Shown here: positions 15,716-23,810 of the stretch, in pieces
Position numbering within the stretch: the stretch's first letter is position 1
Layout of the letters: the number at the start of each line of letters is the position of its first letter
DNA from: an uncultured Pseudoflavonifractor sp.
Lineage (GTDB): Bacteria; Bacillota; Clostridia; Oscillospirales; Oscillospiraceae
Direction: 5' to 3'
DNA: 64,000 nt
Assembly (NCBI GenBank): GCA_947651395.1
Contig: CANSYW010000009.1
Location: 1-64,000 of the forward strand
Translations under genes and position numbers: made by a program
The notes under the pieces: generated by a model
The model's database searches: none
Told to the model about the DNA's origin: nothing
What the model saw: the letters and a program-made list of their open reading frames with translations, nothing else

Positions 15716-16666
15716 TTACCCCTTTTTCAGCTTCAGGGCCTCTCTGACCCTGGCGGCGATCCCGTCGGCGGTGAGTCCGTAGTGCTCCAGCACCTGCTCG
15801 GCCTTGCCGGAACGGCCGAAGGTATCCTCCACGCCGTGGCGGAGCACCGGCACAGGGCAGCGCTCGCTCAGGCAGGCGCACACCGCCTCCCCAAGACCGC
15901 CGATGATGTTATGCTCCTCGGTGGTGACCACGCAGCCGGTCTCCCGGGCGGCCTTCTCCACCAGCTCGACGTCCAGGGGCTTGACGGTATGCATGTCGAT
16001 GACCCGGACGCTGATCCCTTCGGCGGCCAGAGTCTCCGCGGCGGCCAGGGCCTTCTGGACCATGAGGCCCACGGCGATGACGGTCACGTCGCTCCCCTCC
16101 CGGAGGGTAGCTCCCTTGCCCAGCTCAAATTTGTAGCCGGGGATGGCGTCGGTGACCGTGTCCACCGCCAGACGGCCCAACCGGAGATAGGCGGGCCCCT
16201 CATAGTCCAGCAGCGCCTTCACGGCCGCGGTCATCTCCGAGCCGTCACAGGGGCAGCACACCACCATACCGGGAATGCTCCGCATGGTGGCAAAGTCCTC
16301 ACAGCACTGGTGGGTGGCCCCGTCCTCCCCCACGCTCAGTCCGCCGTGAGAGCCCACGATCTTTACGTTCAGACAAGGATAGGCCACACTGTTGCGCACC
16401 TGCTCAAAGGCCCGGCCGGCGGAAAACATGGCGAAGGAGTTGGCAAAGGGCTTCTTACCGCAGGCGGCAAGACCGGCGGCGATGCCCACCATATCGCACT
16501 CGGCGATGCCCACATCAAAAAACCGATCCGGATACTCCCTGGCAAAGGAATTGGTCATGGTGGCGGTGGACAGGTCGGCGTCCAGCACCACCAGATCGGG
16601 ATACTCCTCCGCAAGGGCCACCAGGGCCTTGCCATAGGCGGCTCTTGTTGCGATCTTCTCTCCCAT
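15716..16666 (-). CDS. Transketolase, C-terminal (pyrimidine-binding + C) subunit
   Basis: A 316-residue protein matching the second half of transketolase: the pyrimidine-binding domain (RFFDVGIAECDMVGIAAGLA carries the thiamine-activating glutamate) and the C-terminal domain. With the 283-residue N-terminal subunit encoded one base upstream it forms a split transketolase, common in Clostridia, moving two-carbon units between sugar phosphates. Confidence 0.92.
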   Translation of the reverse strand: MGEKIATRAAYGKALVALAEEYPDLVVLDADLSTATMTNSFAREYPDRFFDVGIAECDMVGIAAGLAACGKKPFANSFAMFSAGRAFEQVRNSVAYPCLNVKIVGSHGGLSVGEDGATHQCCEDFATMRSIPGMVVCCPCDGSEMTAAVKALLDYEGPAYLRLGRLAVDTVTDAIPGYKFELGKGATLREGSDVTVIAVGLMVQKALAAAETLAAEGISVRVIDMHTVKPLDVELVEKAARETGCVVTTEEHNIIGGLGEAVCACLSERCPVPVLRHGVEDTFGRSGKAEQVLEHYGLTADGIAARVREALKLKKG

Positions 16667-16667
16667 G

Positions 16668-17519
16668 TTACTTCCCCTCCTTTTCCAGCGTCCCGATCAT
16701 AGCGGTCAGCTCGGCATGGGCCTGCTGATACTGCTCGTCGTTGGGGGCCTTGCCGTGCCAGCCGGCGTCGTTCTCCATGAAGGAGACCCCCTTGCCCTTC
16801 ACCGTTTTGGCCAGGATCACAGTGGGCTTATCCTTCAGTCCGGCGGCCTTGTCCAGGGCGGCGGCAACGGCCTCCAGGTCGTGGCCGTCCACCTTCAGCA
16901 CGTGCCAGTTGAAGGCCTCAAATTTCTTGTCCAGGGGCTCGGAGGGCATCACGTCGGCGGTAGCGCCGTCGATCTGGAGGCCATTGACGTCCACAACGGC
17001 GCACAGGTTGTCCAGGCCGAACTTGGCCGCCGCCATGGCGGCCTCCCACACCTGACCCTCCTCGATCTCGCCGTCCCCCAGGACAGTGTAAACCCGGTAG
17101 TCCTTTTTGTCCATCTTCCCCGCCAGAGCCATGCCCACGGCGGCGGAGATCCCCTGACCCAGAGAACCGGTGGACATGTCCACACCCTTCACATGGCGCA
17201 TATCCGGGTGGCCGGAGAAGTGGCCCCCGATCGACCGGAAGAGCTTCAGCTCCTCCAGTGGGAAGAAGCCCTTCAGGGCCAGAGCGGCGTAGAGAGCGGG
17301 GCTGGTGTGCCCCTTGGAGAGCACCAGCCGGTCCCGGTCCGGGGCCGTGGGCACCTTGGGGTCTACCCGCATGGTGTGAAAATAGAGGGCCGTGAGGATG
17401 TCGGCCACCGACAGAGAGCCGCCGATGTGGCCCGAGGCGGCGGTGTACACCTGATCCAGCGCCAGGGATCGGACCCTTGCCGCGGTCAGCGCCAGGGAAT
17501 GGAGTTCTTTCGCGTCCAT
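16668..17519 (-). CDS. Transketolase, N-terminal (ThDP-binding) subunit
   Basis: A 283-residue protein corresponding to the first half of transketolase. The thiamine-diphosphate/Mg motif GDGEIEEGQVWEAAM-x-AAKFGLDNL (about residues 144-170, starting GDG and ending near an Asn) is clear, as are SGHIGGSLS and LSKGHTSPALYA. ATG 17519 with AAGGTGAT upstream is chosen; the open frame runs further into the mutase gene. Confidence 0.92.
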   Translation of the reverse strand: MDAKELHSLALTAARVRSLALDQVYTAASGHIGGSLSVADILTALYFHTMRVDPKVPTAPDRDRLVLSKGHTSPALYAALALKGFFPLEELKLFRSIGGHFSGHPDMRHVKGVDMSTGSLGQGISAAVGMALAGKMDKKDYRVYTVLGDGEIEEGQVWEAAMAAAKFGLDNLCAVVDVNGLQIDGATADVMPSEPLDKKFEAFNWHVLKVDGHDLEAVAAALDKAAGLKDKPTVILAKTVKGKGVSFMENDAGWHGKAPNDEQYQQAHAELTAMIGTLEKEGK

Positions 17520-17542
17520 GAGATCACCTTCCTGTTTTTGTT

Positions 17543-19015
17543 TCAGTCTAATACGGACAGCTCCAGGCCGGGAAGGCCGGTGAGCAGTTCTTTTGCCAGA
17601 TCCAGAAGCCGACCGCAATCGCCGGGGGCCTTCCCCTCCCCGTTCAGGGGCAGAAGGGGGTCGTGAAGGGAGGCCCGCAGGAGCATCCAGCCCCACTGTG
17701 TGCTCAGCCGCACCCCCTCGCAGGTCGGAGCCAGGATAAGCCCCTGCTCCGAGGCTCTCCTTTGAAAGGCCTCCAGCGCGGCGGCGCCCTTCTCCCTGAA
17801 ATCCGCCCCGATCAGGGGGATCCGTCGTTCCATCTCCTCCACTGCCGGAGGCAGGGCCCGGATCAGTTCCTTCAGCGCCCCCTGCCGGGTCAGGGCCACC
17901 ACCAGCTTTACCGCCAGATAAGCCCCGTCGTCCAGGGCGTAGTTTTCCATAAGGGCCCCATGGCCGGAGGTCTCCATGGCCAGAGGGCAATCCACCCCCT
18001 CGGCGTTCAGCCGGAGCATCTCATTGATGACATTTTTATAGCCCCGCTTGAACCGGCGGTGACGGAGCCCCAGCTCCCCCTCCAAAAAGGCGGTGAGCCG
18101 GTCGGAGGTCACCGAATCGGTGACGACGGTCCCCCCCGGGTGGTCAGGCGCCAGAATGGCGGCGGCCAGGGCGATGATGGCGTCCCGGTTCACCTCTGCG
18201 CCGTCTGGGAGGACGGCGGACATCCGATCCACATCGGTGTCAAAGATAAGGCCCAAGTGGGCCTTGTGCTCCAGCACAGCCTCCTGAATGGAGGCCATGG
18301 CGGCCCTGTCCTCCGGGTTGGGCACATGGTTGGGAAAGTGTCCGTCCGGTTCCAGAAACCGGCTCCCCGAGCAGTCACAGCCCAGCGGCTCCAGCACCTC
18401 CCGGGCAAAAAAGCCCCCGGCGCCGTTGCCCGCGTCCACCACAATGTGCAGGCCCTTCAGCGGGCGCTCCCCTCTCCCGATCCCGGCCGTGATCCTGCCC
18501 CGGAGATGGGCGCAGTACTCCGCCATCAGCTCCAGCCGCTCCGCCCCGACCGTGGGGACCTCCGGCTCAGGCAGAGTTTCCGCCAGCGACAGCAGCTCGG
18601 CCACATCCCCCTTATCGTAGCCACCCCGGGGAGTAAAAAACTTCATCCCGTTGCGCTCCATGGGCAGGTGACTGGCAGTGAGCATGATCGAGCCGTCCAG
18701 GGCCGTTGCGGGAAAAACGGTGCCCATAAACATGGCCGGAGTGGAGGCCAGGCCGCAGTCCAGGGCCCGGGCCCCCTGGCCCATGATCCCCTGAAGGGCG
18801 GCTTCCTTCAACTCCTCCGCCGTCAGGCGGGAGTCATGTCCCACACCGATCCGCAGCCGGTCGGCAGGCTCGCCCCGGCGCTCCGCCAGCTGCCGGACAA
18901 AGGCGGCGGCGATCCGGCCCACAGCGGCCCGGGTAAGGGTCACCGCTCCCCCTCCGGGGACCTGGAGCGCCACTCCCCGGACGTCACTGCCGTTTTGAAG
19001 CGTGGATAAAGGCAT
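17543..19015 (-). CDS. Phosphomannomutase/phosphoglucomutase family alpha-D-phosphohexomutase
   Basis: A 490-residue phosphohexomutase. The phosphoserine loop is TASHLPMERNGMKFF (about residues 112-126), the metal loop is FDTDVDRM rather than the commoner DGDxDR but keeps the aspartates, the sugar-specificity loop reads METSGHGAL and the C-terminal phosphate-binding region is present. It interconverts hexose-6- and hexose-1-phosphates for glycan precursors. GGAGGGGGAG precedes the ATG. It lies between upp and the split transketolase in a co-directional run. Confidence 0.85.
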   Translation of the reverse strand: MPLSTLQNGSDVRGVALQVPGGGAVTLTRAAVGRIAAAFVRQLAERRGEPADRLRIGVGHDSRLTAEELKEAALQGIMGQGARALDCGLASTPAMFMGTVFPATALDGSIMLTASHLPMERNGMKFFTPRGGYDKGDVAELLSLAETLPEPEVPTVGAERLELMAEYCAHLRGRITAGIGRGERPLKGLHIVVDAGNGAGGFFAREVLEPLGCDCSGSRFLEPDGHFPNHVPNPEDRAAMASIQEAVLEHKAHLGLIFDTDVDRMSAVLPDGAEVNRDAIIALAAAILAPDHPGGTVVTDSVTSDRLTAFLEGELGLRHRRFKRGYKNVINEMLRLNAEGVDCPLAMETSGHGALMENYALDDGAYLAVKLVVALTRQGALKELIRALPPAVEEMERRIPLIGADFREKGAAALEAFQRRASEQGLILAPTCEGVRLSTQWGWMLLRASLHDPLLPLNGEGKAPGDCGRLLDLAKELLTGLPGLELSVLD

Positions 19016-19072
19016 GCGCTCCCCCTCCTTTTCTCTCTTTCATAACAGGCCCGGGCGATCGCCCGGCGAGAC

Positions 19073-19714
19073 TTATTTCGTCCCGAAGATACGGTCCCCG
19101 GCGTCTCCCAGGCCGGGGACGATGTAGCCCACCTCGTTGAGTTTCTCATCCACGGCGCCGGCGTAGATATCCACGTCGGGGTGCTGGGCATGGACGGTAT
19201 CGATGCCCTGAGGGGCGGCCACCAGGACCATGAGCTTGATGTTCCTGCAGCCCCGCTTCTTCATCTCGTCGATGGCGGCGCAGGCGCTCCCGCCGGTGGC
19301 CAGCATGGGATCCACGATCATAATATCCCGGTCGGCGATGTCCTTGGGCATCTTGCAGAAATAGACATGGGGCTCCAGCGTCTCCTCATCCCGGAACATG
19401 CCGATATGTCCCACACGGGCGGAGGGTACCATCTTCAAAACGCCGTCCACCAGCCCCAGGCCGGCCCGCAGGATGGGCACCACGGCGATCTTTTTCCCCG
19501 CCAGTGAGGGCTGCTGGCTTTTGCAGATAGGGGTCTCGATCTCCTTGGTGGTCAGGGGCAGATCCCGGGTGGCCTCATAGGTGATGAGCATCCCCACCTC
19601 CCCCACCAGCTCCCGGAAATCCTTGACGCTGGTCTCCTTCCTGCGCATGATGGTCAGCTTGTGGGCCACCAGAGGGTGATCCATAATATGGATCTTGCTG
19701 TTTCCTTCGTACAT
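19073..19714 (-). CDS. upp: Uracil phosphoribosyltransferase
   Basis: A 213-residue type I phosphoribosyltransferase for uracil salvage. [13 protein letters not shown] near the N-terminus, the PRPP-binding loop [14 protein letters not shown] (about residues 126-139) and the uracil-binding [13 protein letters not shown] at the C-terminus are diagnostic. Two ATGs three codons apart are possible (19723, overlapping the tsaB stop, or 19714); the spacing from AAGGGG favours 19714. Confidence 0.95.
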   Translation of the reverse strand: MYEGNSKIHIMDHPLVAHKLTIMRRKETSVKDFRELVGEVGMLITYEATRDLPLTTKEIETPICKSQQPSLAGKKIAVVPILRAGLGLVDGVLKMVPSARVGHIGMFRDEETLEPHVYFCKMPKDIADRDIMIVDPMLATGGSACAAIDEMKKRGCRNIKLMVLVAAPQGIDTVHAQHPDVDIYAGAVDEKLNEVGYIVPGLGDAGDRIFGTK

Positions 19715-19719
19715 TGCTG

Positions 19720-20442
19720 TCATTCCCCTTCCGACATTTTTTTGGTTTTCTCCCGCTCCAGTCTCTCCCGCTCGGCCTGGGAGAGGCGATAGTAACTCGG
19801 CGTCAACGCGGCGGCGGTGGTCAGCGCCCCCGCCCGGGTCTGCTCCAGCGCCGCCCGGGCCACGCCCCAGGCAGTCTGATGGCGCAGGTTGGGGGGCGGC
19901 ATATGAACGCGGATCCCCTGCTCGGTAAGTGTTTTAAAGCTCAGCTCCGCCCCGTCTCCCACCAGAAGGATGGGCCGGTCGCTCTCCCACAGTTCGCCGG
20001 AGAGCTCCTCCAGGCTGATGGCCCGGTCGGGGGTCAGGCGGGTGAGCGCCGCCCCGTCGGAGGAAAAACGGGCGTTGTAGACCTGATTTCTGCGGGCGTC
20101 CATCACACAGCACAGCTCCCCCCGCCACACGGAGAGCCCCCAGGCCATGGCCTCCAGGGTGGAGACCCCGGCGCAGGGCTTATCCAGCGCCCAGCCCAGC
20201 CCCTTGCAGGCTGAGACCCCGATGCGCAGCCCCGTGAAGGATCCGGGCCCCGCGGCCACGGCGAACACATCCACCGCCTCCAGAGGTACCCCGCAATTTT
20301 TCAGCAGCTCCCGGGCCATGGGCAGCAGGGTCTTGGAGTGGGTGAGACCGCTGTTCTCATAGGATTGGGCGATGAGCTCTTCCTCCTCGGTCAGACACAC
20401 CGAGCAGGCCACGGCCGAGGACTCCAGGGCCAAAATTTTCAT
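19720..20442 (-). CDS. tsaB: tRNA N6-threonylcarbamoyladenosine biosynthesis protein TsaB
   Basis: A 240-residue ASKHA-fold protein, partner of TsaD in t6A synthesis on ANN-decoding tRNAs. [15 protein letters not shown] at the N-terminus and [18 protein letters not shown] (about residues 65-82) are the TsaB signatures. Its ATG overlaps the tsaE stop as ATGA and has GGAGG seven bases upstream, so both are translationally coupled. Confidence 0.94.
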   Translation of the reverse strand: MKILALESSAVACSVCLTEEEELIAQSYENSGLTHSKTLLPMARELLKNCGVPLEAVDVFAVAAGPGSFTGLRIGVSACKGLGWALDKPCAGVSTLEAMAWGLSVWRGELCCVMDARRNQVYNARFSSDGAALTRLTPDRAISLEELSGELWESDRPILLVGDGAELSFKTLTEQGIRVHMPPPNLRHQTAWGVARAALEQTRAGALTTAAALTPSYYRLSQAERERLEREKTKKMSEGE

Positions 20443-20936
20443 CCTGTTCCCTCCTCAGGCGGCAGACAGGAAGATGGTCCTTGCTGTCCCGGTAAGACAG
20501 AAGAACCGTCCCCCTGTCTGCCGTCCCCGCTTACGGTAATGACCCTGTCCGTGTCCCCATCCCCCCGGCGGATATCCACCCGGATGGCGCCGGCCAGGGC
20601 GTCGGCAACCTTTTCACTCCACTCCACCGCGCACACGCCGCCCCGGCGGAGGTAATCCTCCCAGCCGATATCAAAGAGCTCATCGGAGGACTCCAGCCGG
20701 TACATGTCAAAGTGGAACAGGGGCAGCCGCCCCCCCTCATACTCATTGACGATGGTGAAGGTGGGGCTGGTGACCCGATCCCCGATCCCCAGTCCCCGGG
20801 CCAATCCCCGGGTAAAGGCGGTCTTCCCCGCCCCCAGGTCTCCGGTAAAGGCGATCACCGCGCCGGGCGGGAGGGCCCGTGCCAGGTTCTCTCCCACCGC
20901 CTCGGTCTCCTGTTCGCTGTGAGTCCGGTATTCCAC
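20439..20936 (-). CDS. tsaE: t6A biosynthesis ATPase TsaE
   Basis: A 165-residue P-loop protein required for t6A synthesis. Walker A FTGDLGAGKTAFTRGL is at about residues 30-45, then TSPTFTIVNEY and HFDMYRLE; W(S/E)EK near residue 110 is the conserved Trp motif. The start is GTG. The core ends near residue 135; the last ~30 residues are encoded by a 58-base palindromic element (20463-20520) and match nothing in the family, so a repeat appears to have extended the gene. Confidence 0.92.
   Translation of the reverse strand: MEYRTHSEQETEAVGENLARALPPGAVIAFTGDLGAGKTAFTRGLARGLGIGDRVTSPTFTIVNEYEGGRLPLFHFDMYRLESSDELFDIGWEDYLRRGGVCAVEWSEKVADALAGAIRVDIRRGDGDTDRVITVSGDGRQGDGSSVLPGQQGPSSCLPPEEGTG
20463..20520. 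repeat. Palindromic repeat element inside the 3' end of tsaE
   Basis: The element is bounded by CAGACAGG (20463-20470) and CCTGTCTG (20513-20520). Inside are two GACAG...CTGTC hairpins, one containing AAGAACCGTCCCCCTGTC. From general knowledge, similar GACAGGGGGACGGTTCTT-type intergenic repeats are scattered in many clostridial genomes. A second copy was not found in this window. Confidence 0.6.
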
Positions 20937-21052
20937 GGCCCCGTCCCCCCCTTTTGTGATCTTTTTCTAAATTTCAATTTTATAGTATAGCACAACCGGG
21001 GAAGAAATGGTATACTATCAGGGAAGATTTCTTCGGAAAGGAGGTGGCGGAC

Positions 21053-22234
21053 ATGTCCTGGCTCACCGATTCCCTGCGGGAGTTCCGTGATCGCGGAGAC
21101 AAGCTGCTGCTCACGTTGTGTCTCATCCTCAGCGCCTGCGGCGTGGTGCTGGTCTATTCCGCCACCAACTATACCCGCAGCCACCGCGGCGCCGTCGTCC
21201 AGGTCATCGGCATCCTTCTGGGCGTGTTTCTCTATATCCTGCTGTCCTCAGTGGACTTCGAGCTGTTCACCCAGCGCTCCTGGAAGCTCCTCTTCCCCTT
21301 CTCCGTCCTCTTCATCCTCACCACCCTCACCCCATGGGGCGTGGAGTATAATGGCAACCGCAGCTGGCTCCAGATCCCCCATTTCCCCACCACCATCCAG
21401 CCCGCCGAGGTGGCCAAGGTCTTCTTTATCCTTCTGCTGGCCTTCCAGTTCAGCAGACTGCGGGAACGGGGCATCTCCCGACCCACCTCCGTTTTTTTTG
21501 CCGCGGGCCATACGCTTTTCATGTGCGCCGTCATCGCCATCGCCTCCGGGGACTTCGGCATGGCCCTTATCTACGGCCTTATTTTTGTGGTGATGGCCTG
21601 GGCCGCGGGGGTCAGAGTGCGCTGGTTCGTGCTGTGCGCCGCGGTCATCGTCGTGGCCGCCGTCCTTTTGTGGCCCTATCTGTCCAATGACGTCCACTTC
21701 CGGCGCATCTCCATTGTCATCGACCATCTTACCGGCAATGAAGCCACCCTTTACGACCAGACGATGGATACCGGCTGGCAGCAGACCCGCTCCATCATGG
21801 CCATCGGCTCCGGCGGCCTCTGGGGCCAGGGCTATCTCAAGGGCGTCCAAACTCAGAGTCCCTATCGCACCTCTCTGCCCGCCCGGATGGACGACGAGAT
21901 CTTCGCCGTGTGCGGAGAGGAATTCGGCATGGTGGGCTGCCTGATCCTGCTGGCCCTGCTGGCGGCCATCATCGTCCGGTGCCTGTGGGTGGCCCGGCAG
22001 GCCAGCAGCTTTCAGTCCGCCCTCATCGCCACGGGTATGGCGGGAATGCTTCTGGCTCAGGTCAGCATCAATGTGGGCATGTGCCTCTACCTCTTCCCGG
22101 TGGTGGGTATCACCCTCCCCTTTGTCAGCGCCGGCGGCACCTCCCTTATCACCATGTTTGCCGCCATGGGCGCGGTATCCTCCATCAAAACAAGGTCTCT
22201 GCCCAGCTGGCTGAGAGACCGAAGTCACATATAA
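21053..22234 (+). CDS. FtsW/RodA/SpoVE family SEDS peptidoglycan polymerase
   Basis: A 393-residue polytopic protein of the SEDS family, which polymerises glycan strands from lipid II with a partner class B PBP. Ten membrane segments are apparent, with the family motifs NGNRSWL-x-IPHF and GITLPFVSAGGTSLITMFA near the C-terminus (usually GxPLPFxSxGG). AAGGAGG precedes ATG 21053 by eight bases; an in-frame GTG at 21044 overlaps that site. RodA-like by the IQPAEVAKVFFIL motif. It stands alone, without an adjacent PBP gene. Confidence 0.9.
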   Translation: MSWLTDSLREFRDRGDKLLLTLCLILSACGVVLVYSATNYTRSHRGAVVQVIGILLGVFLYILLSSVDFELFTQRSWKLLFPFSVLFILTTLTPWGVEYNGNRSWLQIPHFPTTIQPAEVAKVFFILLLAFQFSRLRERGISRPTSVFFAAGHTLFMCAVIAIASGDFGMALIYGLIFVVMAWAAGVRVRWFVLCAAVIVVAAVLLWPYLSNDVHFRRISIVIDHLTGNEATLYDQTMDTGWQQTRSIMAIGSGGLWGQGYLKGVQTQSPYRTSLPARMDDEIFAVCGEEFGMVGCLILLALLAAIIVRCLWVARQASSFQSALIATGMAGMLLAQVSINVGMCLYLFPVVGITLPFVSAGGTSLITMFAAMGAVSSIKTRSLPSWLRDRSHI

Positions 22235-22240
22235 AATGTA

Positions 22241-22274
22241 AGGACGGGCGGTTTTTCCGCCCGTCCCTTTTTTC
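22241..22274 (+). terminator. Terminator of the RodA/FtsW gene
   Basis: GGACGGGCGG-TTTTT-CCGCCCGTCC followed by CTTTTTTCC, seven bases after the stop codon. Confidence 0.9.
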
Positions 22275-22288
22275 CTCATGGAATAAAA

Positions 22289-22388
22289 AGACCTTTTCCC
22301 TCTGGAAAAAGAATAACCTCCTTGTCATCGGTGAAGACTACCGATACCCCAATTTTGGTATCCGATCCAACACAAGGAGGTTTTTACG
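22289..22388 (+). promoter_or_regulatory. Structured leader that can sequester the SD of the SLH gene
   Basis: AACCTCCTTGT (22315-22325) is the exact complement of ACAAGGAGGTT (22372-22382), which contains the SD of the next gene. Between them GATACC/GGTATC and ATCGG/CCGAT stems can form in alternative ways, and a CTTTTCC/GGAAAAG hairpin precedes. This looks like a translational control element. No known riboswitch consensus is recognised. Confidence 0.5.
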
Positions 22389-23672
22389 TTGAAACATCGT
22401 CTTACCCGCCGTATGCTGGCCCTCGCCTGCGCCGGGGCTCTGTCCTTCACTCTGCCCGCCGCCTCCGCCCTCTTCGGCGGAAGCAATGAGCCCGCCGCCG
22501 TGGCCACCTTCTCCAAAAATGGCCCCGCCAACCAGCCCATCGCCTTTACCGCCGAGGACTTCCGGGTCACCGGGGACGGACAGCTGCGCTCCATCGTCCT
22601 CACCTCCCTGCCCGACCCCGCCGCCGGCATTCTCACCATCGGCGGCCAGATCGTCCCCGAGGGCAGCGAGGTGGCCATGAGCGCCGTGTCCGGCCTTCGG
22701 TTCGATCCCCTGTCCTCCCCCATGCTCTCCTCCACCAATTTTACCTTCTCCCCCGTCTTTGAAGACGGAGATCCCGGCGAGGACGTAACGGTGGGGCTCT
22801 TTCTCCTCTCCTCCCCCAACGAGCCCCCGGTGGCGGAGGAGCTCAAGCTGTGCACCTATAAGAACGTGGAGATCCAAAGCTCCTTTGCCGGGGTGGATCC
22901 CGAGGGGGATCTGCTCACCTTCCAACTGGTGAGCAAGCCCGCCCGGGGCTCCGTGACCCAGGCCCAGGAGGGCTCGGCGGAATTCACCTACACGCCCTAT
23001 GAGAACAAGACCGGCAAGGACGCCTTCACCTATGTGGCGGTGGACGCCCTGGGCAACACCTCTCAGCCCGCCACCGTCTCCATCCGGATCGAAAAGCAGA
23101 AGAGTAAGGTCACCTACTCCGATATGGCCGGGGTGGAGGGCCACCGGGAGGCGGTACGTCTGGCCGAGGCCGGCGTGCTGGTGGGCGAGACCATGGACGG
23201 ACAGTATTTCTTCCACCCGGAGCAGACCATGACCCGGGCCCAGTTCACCGCCCTGGCCCTCTCCGCCGCCGGGGTGGAGGCCCTGAAGGACGTCCAGCTC
23301 ACCGGCTTTGCCGATGACGCCGCCATGGCCATGTGGTGTAAGCCCTATGTGTCCTCCGCGCTGCGCTCCGGTGTGGTACAGGGCTCCTATGACACCGAGG
23401 GCCGGGTGGTCTTCCAGGCCGGTGAGCCTATCACCGCCGCCGAGGCCGCCGTGGTGCTGGACCGGGCCCTTAACGTCACCGACGTCCAGAACACCATGGC
23501 CGACGCCCCTGTCTGGTGCGCCCAGGCCGCGGCCAATCTGGACAGCTGCGGGATGCTTCCCGCCTCCGCCGCTCTGGATCAGCCTCTCACCCGTGCCCAG
23601 GCCGCCATTATGCTCTCCGGCGCTTTGGACGTGATGGAGGCCAGGGACAGCGGCGGCTGGTTCCTCTGGTAA
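22389..23672 (+). CDS. Secreted cadherin-like/SLH-domain surface protein
   Basis: A 427-residue exported protein. A signal peptide (about residues 1-27, ending PAASA) precedes an unknown N-terminal domain, a cadherin-like/tandem Ig-type domain (about 140-235, with GVDPEGDLLTFQLVSKPARG and FTYVAVDALGNTS), then SLH-type repeats (about 240-420) that would bind cell-wall polymers. The start codon is TTG, eight bases after GGAGG. The leader is structured (22289-22388). It probably is a cell-envelope structural or adhesive protein; no catalytic domain is seen. Confidence 0.75.
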   Translation: MKHRLTRRMLALACAGALSFTLPAASALFGGSNEPAAVATFSKNGPANQPIAFTAEDFRVTGDGQLRSIVLTSLPDPAAGILTIGGQIVPEGSEVAMSAVSGLRFDPLSSPMLSSTNFTFSPVFEDGDPGEDVTVGLFLLSSPNEPPVAEELKLCTYKNVEIQSSFAGVDPEGDLLTFQLVSKPARGSVTQAQEGSAEFTYTPYENKTGKDAFTYVAVDALGNTSQPATVSIRIEKQKSKVTYSDMAGVEGHREAVRLAEAGVLVGETMDGQYFFHPEQTMTRAQFTALALSAAGVEALKDVQLTGFADDAAMAMWCKPYVSSALRSGVVQGSYDTEGRVVFQAGEPITAAEAAVVLDRALNVTDVQNTMADAPVWCAQAAANLDSCGMLPASAALDQPLTRAQAAIMLSGALDVMEARDSGGWFLW

Positions 23673-23681
23673 TTCTCTGTC

Positions 23682-23716
23682 AAAGAGGCCCCGCCCTGTG
23701 GCGGGGCCTCTTTCTT
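23682..23716 (+). terminator. Terminator of the SLH gene
   Basis: AAAGAGGCCCCGCC-CTGT-GGCGGGGCCTCTTT followed by CTTTC, ten bases past the stop codon. Confidence 0.9.
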
Positions 23717-23758
23717 TCACAATTTACAAACTGTTCATCCCTCAGGCCCCCTTTCACA

Positions 23759-23787
23759 TTGCTAAATCCTGCCAATTGTGCTATGAT
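23759..23787 (+). promoter_or_regulatory. Sigma-A type promoter
   Basis: TTGCTA (23759-23764), 17-base spacer, TATGAT (23782-23787), 23 bases before the membrane-protein start at 23811. Confidence 0.65.
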
Positions 23788-23810
23788 ACCTCAAAAGGAG
23801 CGTGAGCTTT

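Noticed and set aside
21011-21016. TATACT as -10 of a promoter for the RodA/FtsW gene
   Set aside because: No acceptable -35 element 15-19 bases upstream; left unannotated.
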